Shown here: positions 4,522 through 5,168 of the stretch, in pieces
Layout of the letters: the number at the start of each line of letters is the position of its first letter
Numbering within the stretch: the first letter of the stretch is position 1
Source of the DNA: DASQFU01 sp035632955
GTDB lineage: Bacteria > Eisenbacteria > RBG-16-71-46
Reading direction: 5' to 3'
Assembly: GCA_035632955.1 (NCBI GenBank)
Contig: DASQFU010000182.1
Span: 1 to 5,168 of the forward strand
Length of the DNA stretch: 5,168 nucleotides
The notes under the pieces: generated by a model
Seen by the model: the letters and a program-made list of their open reading frames with translations, nothing else
Databases searched by the model: none
What the model was told of the DNA's origin: nothing
Made by a program: the position numbers and the translations under genes

Positions 4522-5168
4522 ATGCGTGCCTACTCGCTCTTGCATCTCAGCGATCAAACTCTGCTTCGCGATCTGGCGGCACTCGTCGCTCGAGATCGCG
4601 CCACCACGGCAGCATTGCTGGCTCACATCGCCGAGGTCGACACCCGGCGTCTCTACCTGCCGGCGGCGTATCCCTCGATGCACGCCTATTGCGTCCATGA
4701 ACTGCGTCTATCCGAGGACACCGCCTTCAAGCGCATCCGCGCTGCGCGCACTGCCCGGCAGTTCCCCGCCATCTTCGATGCTGTGGCCGATGGTCGCCTG
4801 CATCTCAGTGCGGTGGTGATGCTGACGCCTCACCTCACTCCGGAGAACGCCGACGAGCTCATCGGGGCCGCCGCGCGCCGGACCAAGGCGGAGCTCGAAC
4901 AGCTACTGGCGCAGCACTTTCCGCAGCCGGAGCTGTCAGCCCAAGTGCGGGCGATCTCCGCTCCGCCCTCACCCGCGCTGCTCATCGCGCAACTGGCCCC
5001 GGGGCCAGTTAGAGCACCCATCGGCCAACTTGCCCCGGGGCAAGTTGAGCCAGTCGTCCCGCGAGCAAAGGTGGCGCCGCTTTCGCCGCAGCGTTTTGCG
5101 CTGCAGCTCACCATCGGCCAGGACACATACGACAAGCTGCAGTACGCCCAGGCGTTGCTCAGCCACCA
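4522..5168 (+). CDS. HNH-endonuclease-family protein, N-terminal part (3' end cut by window edge)
   Basis: The frame is open from ATG 4522 to the right edge (215 codons plus 2 bases). GGAAGGG (4508-4514) lies 7 nt upstream and supports the start. The N-terminal region matches, from memory of the family, a group of HNH-nuclease proteins abundant in environmental high-GC bacteria. Marks are LSDQTLLRDLAALVARDRATTAAL (9-32), HIAEVDTRRLYLPAAYPSMHAYCVHELRLSED (35-66), KRIRAARTARQFPAIFDAVADGRLHLSAV (70-98) and LTPHLTPENADELI (101-114). These helical segments are followed by a Pro/Ala-rich linker (about 135-186) with two QLAPG repeats at 157-163 and 169-175. Then AKVAPLSPQRFALQLTIGQDTYDKLQYAQALLS begins the conserved region that normally leads to a C-terminal HNH domain. 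That domain, with its catalytic His/Asn/Cys residues, is not in the window, so nuclease activity cannot be judged. Such genes are often present in several copies per genome; a biological role is not established. Confidence 0.85.
   Translation, partial: MRAYSLLHLSDQTLLRDLAALVARDRATTAALLAHIAEVDTRRLYLPAAYPSMHAYCVHELRLSEDTAFKRIRAARTARQFPAIFDAVADGRLHLSAVVMLTPHLTPENADELIGAAARRTKAELEQLLAQHFPQPELSAQVRAISAPPSPALLIAQLAPGPVRAPIGQLAPGQVEPVVPRAKVAPLSPQRFALQLTIGQDTYDKLQYAQALLSH
4991..5010. repeat. Perfect 20-bp palindrome within the HNH-family gene (copy 1)
   Basis: The arms AACTGGCCCC and GGGGCCAGTT are exact reverse complements with no loop. In frame it encodes most of QLAPGPV (residues 157-163). In mRNA it could form a very GC-rich hairpin. 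Its centre lies exactly 36 bp before that of the second palindrome at 5026-5047. Confidence 0.95.
5026..5047. repeat. Perfect 22-bp palindrome within the HNH-family gene (copy 2)
   Basis: The arms CAACTTGCCCC and GGGGCAAGTTG are exact reverse complements with no loop. In frame it encodes QLAPGQV plus the first base of the next Glu codon (residues 169-176). Compared with copy 1, the left arm has T for G and the right arm has A for C at the partner position, so pairing is kept. The repeat period of 36 bp equals 12 codons. Confidence 0.95.

Noticed and set aside
4439..4819. Plus-strand open frame of 126 codons overlapping the HNH-family gene
   Set aside because: Different frame from the HNH-family protein, Ser/Pro/Arg-rich with no recognised domain.
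1..5168. CRISPR array or insertion sequence
   Set aside because: No regularly spaced direct repeats of CRISPR length, no transposase and no terminal inverted repeats are seen; the only regular repeat is the two-copy 36-bp unit within the HNH-family gene.

Overview
High-GC bacterial DNA with dense coding on both strands. No ribosomal or other phylogenetic marker is present, so placement is inference. A TPR plus GWxTD-type secreted protein beside an HNH-nuclease family protein of the 'LYLPAAYPSM.AYCV.ELRLSED' type fits environmental genomes of the Candidatus Eisenbacteria / Gemmatimonadota / Myxococcota kind. The TTG start behind a perfect GGAGG shows ordinary Shine-Dalgarno initiation is in use.

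Layout. Positions 1-1468 (minus strand) hold a two-gene iron unit. A small ArsR-family repressor (1468-1025) overlaps by 8 bp the start of an FTR1-family high-affinity iron permease (1032 to beyond base 1). The permease appears to continue into a C-terminal DUF2318-like Fe-S/metal-binding domain cut by the left edge. Positions 1469-1633 form a divergent promoter region. It has a plausible sigma70-type promoter for the iron unit and, on the other strand, a -10-like box followed by a 9-bp tandem repeat. Positions 1634-3565 (plus) encode a secreted TPR protein with a degenerate GWxTD domain. After a 102-bp gap comes a stand-alone receiver (CheY-like response regulator, 3668-4063). Positions 4064-4521 have no convincing gene, only small hairpins, weak promoter-like boxes and a short direct repeat. 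From 4522 to the right edge runs the N-terminal part of an HNH-endonuclease-family protein whose nuclease domain lies outside the window.

Functional reading. The left unit looks like metal-responsive iron uptake: the ArsR protein has one Cys in the usual alpha-3 metal-site region and a C-terminal Cys pair, and is probably translationally coupled to the permease. The TPR/GWxTD protein and the receiver are co-directional and may be co-transcribed, but no shared pathway can be shown. The HNH gene is a separate, probably mobile or multicopy, accessory gene.

The most unusual observation is inside the HNH gene. Two perfect palindromes of 20 and 22 bp sit exactly 36 bp apart, in frame, encoding the repeats QLAPGPV and QLAPGQV. 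They differ by a pair of compensating base changes, one in each arm, and the second change alters the protein (Pro to Gln). This suggests the DNA or RNA palindrome itself is maintained or copied. No complete novel defence or mobile system was found.
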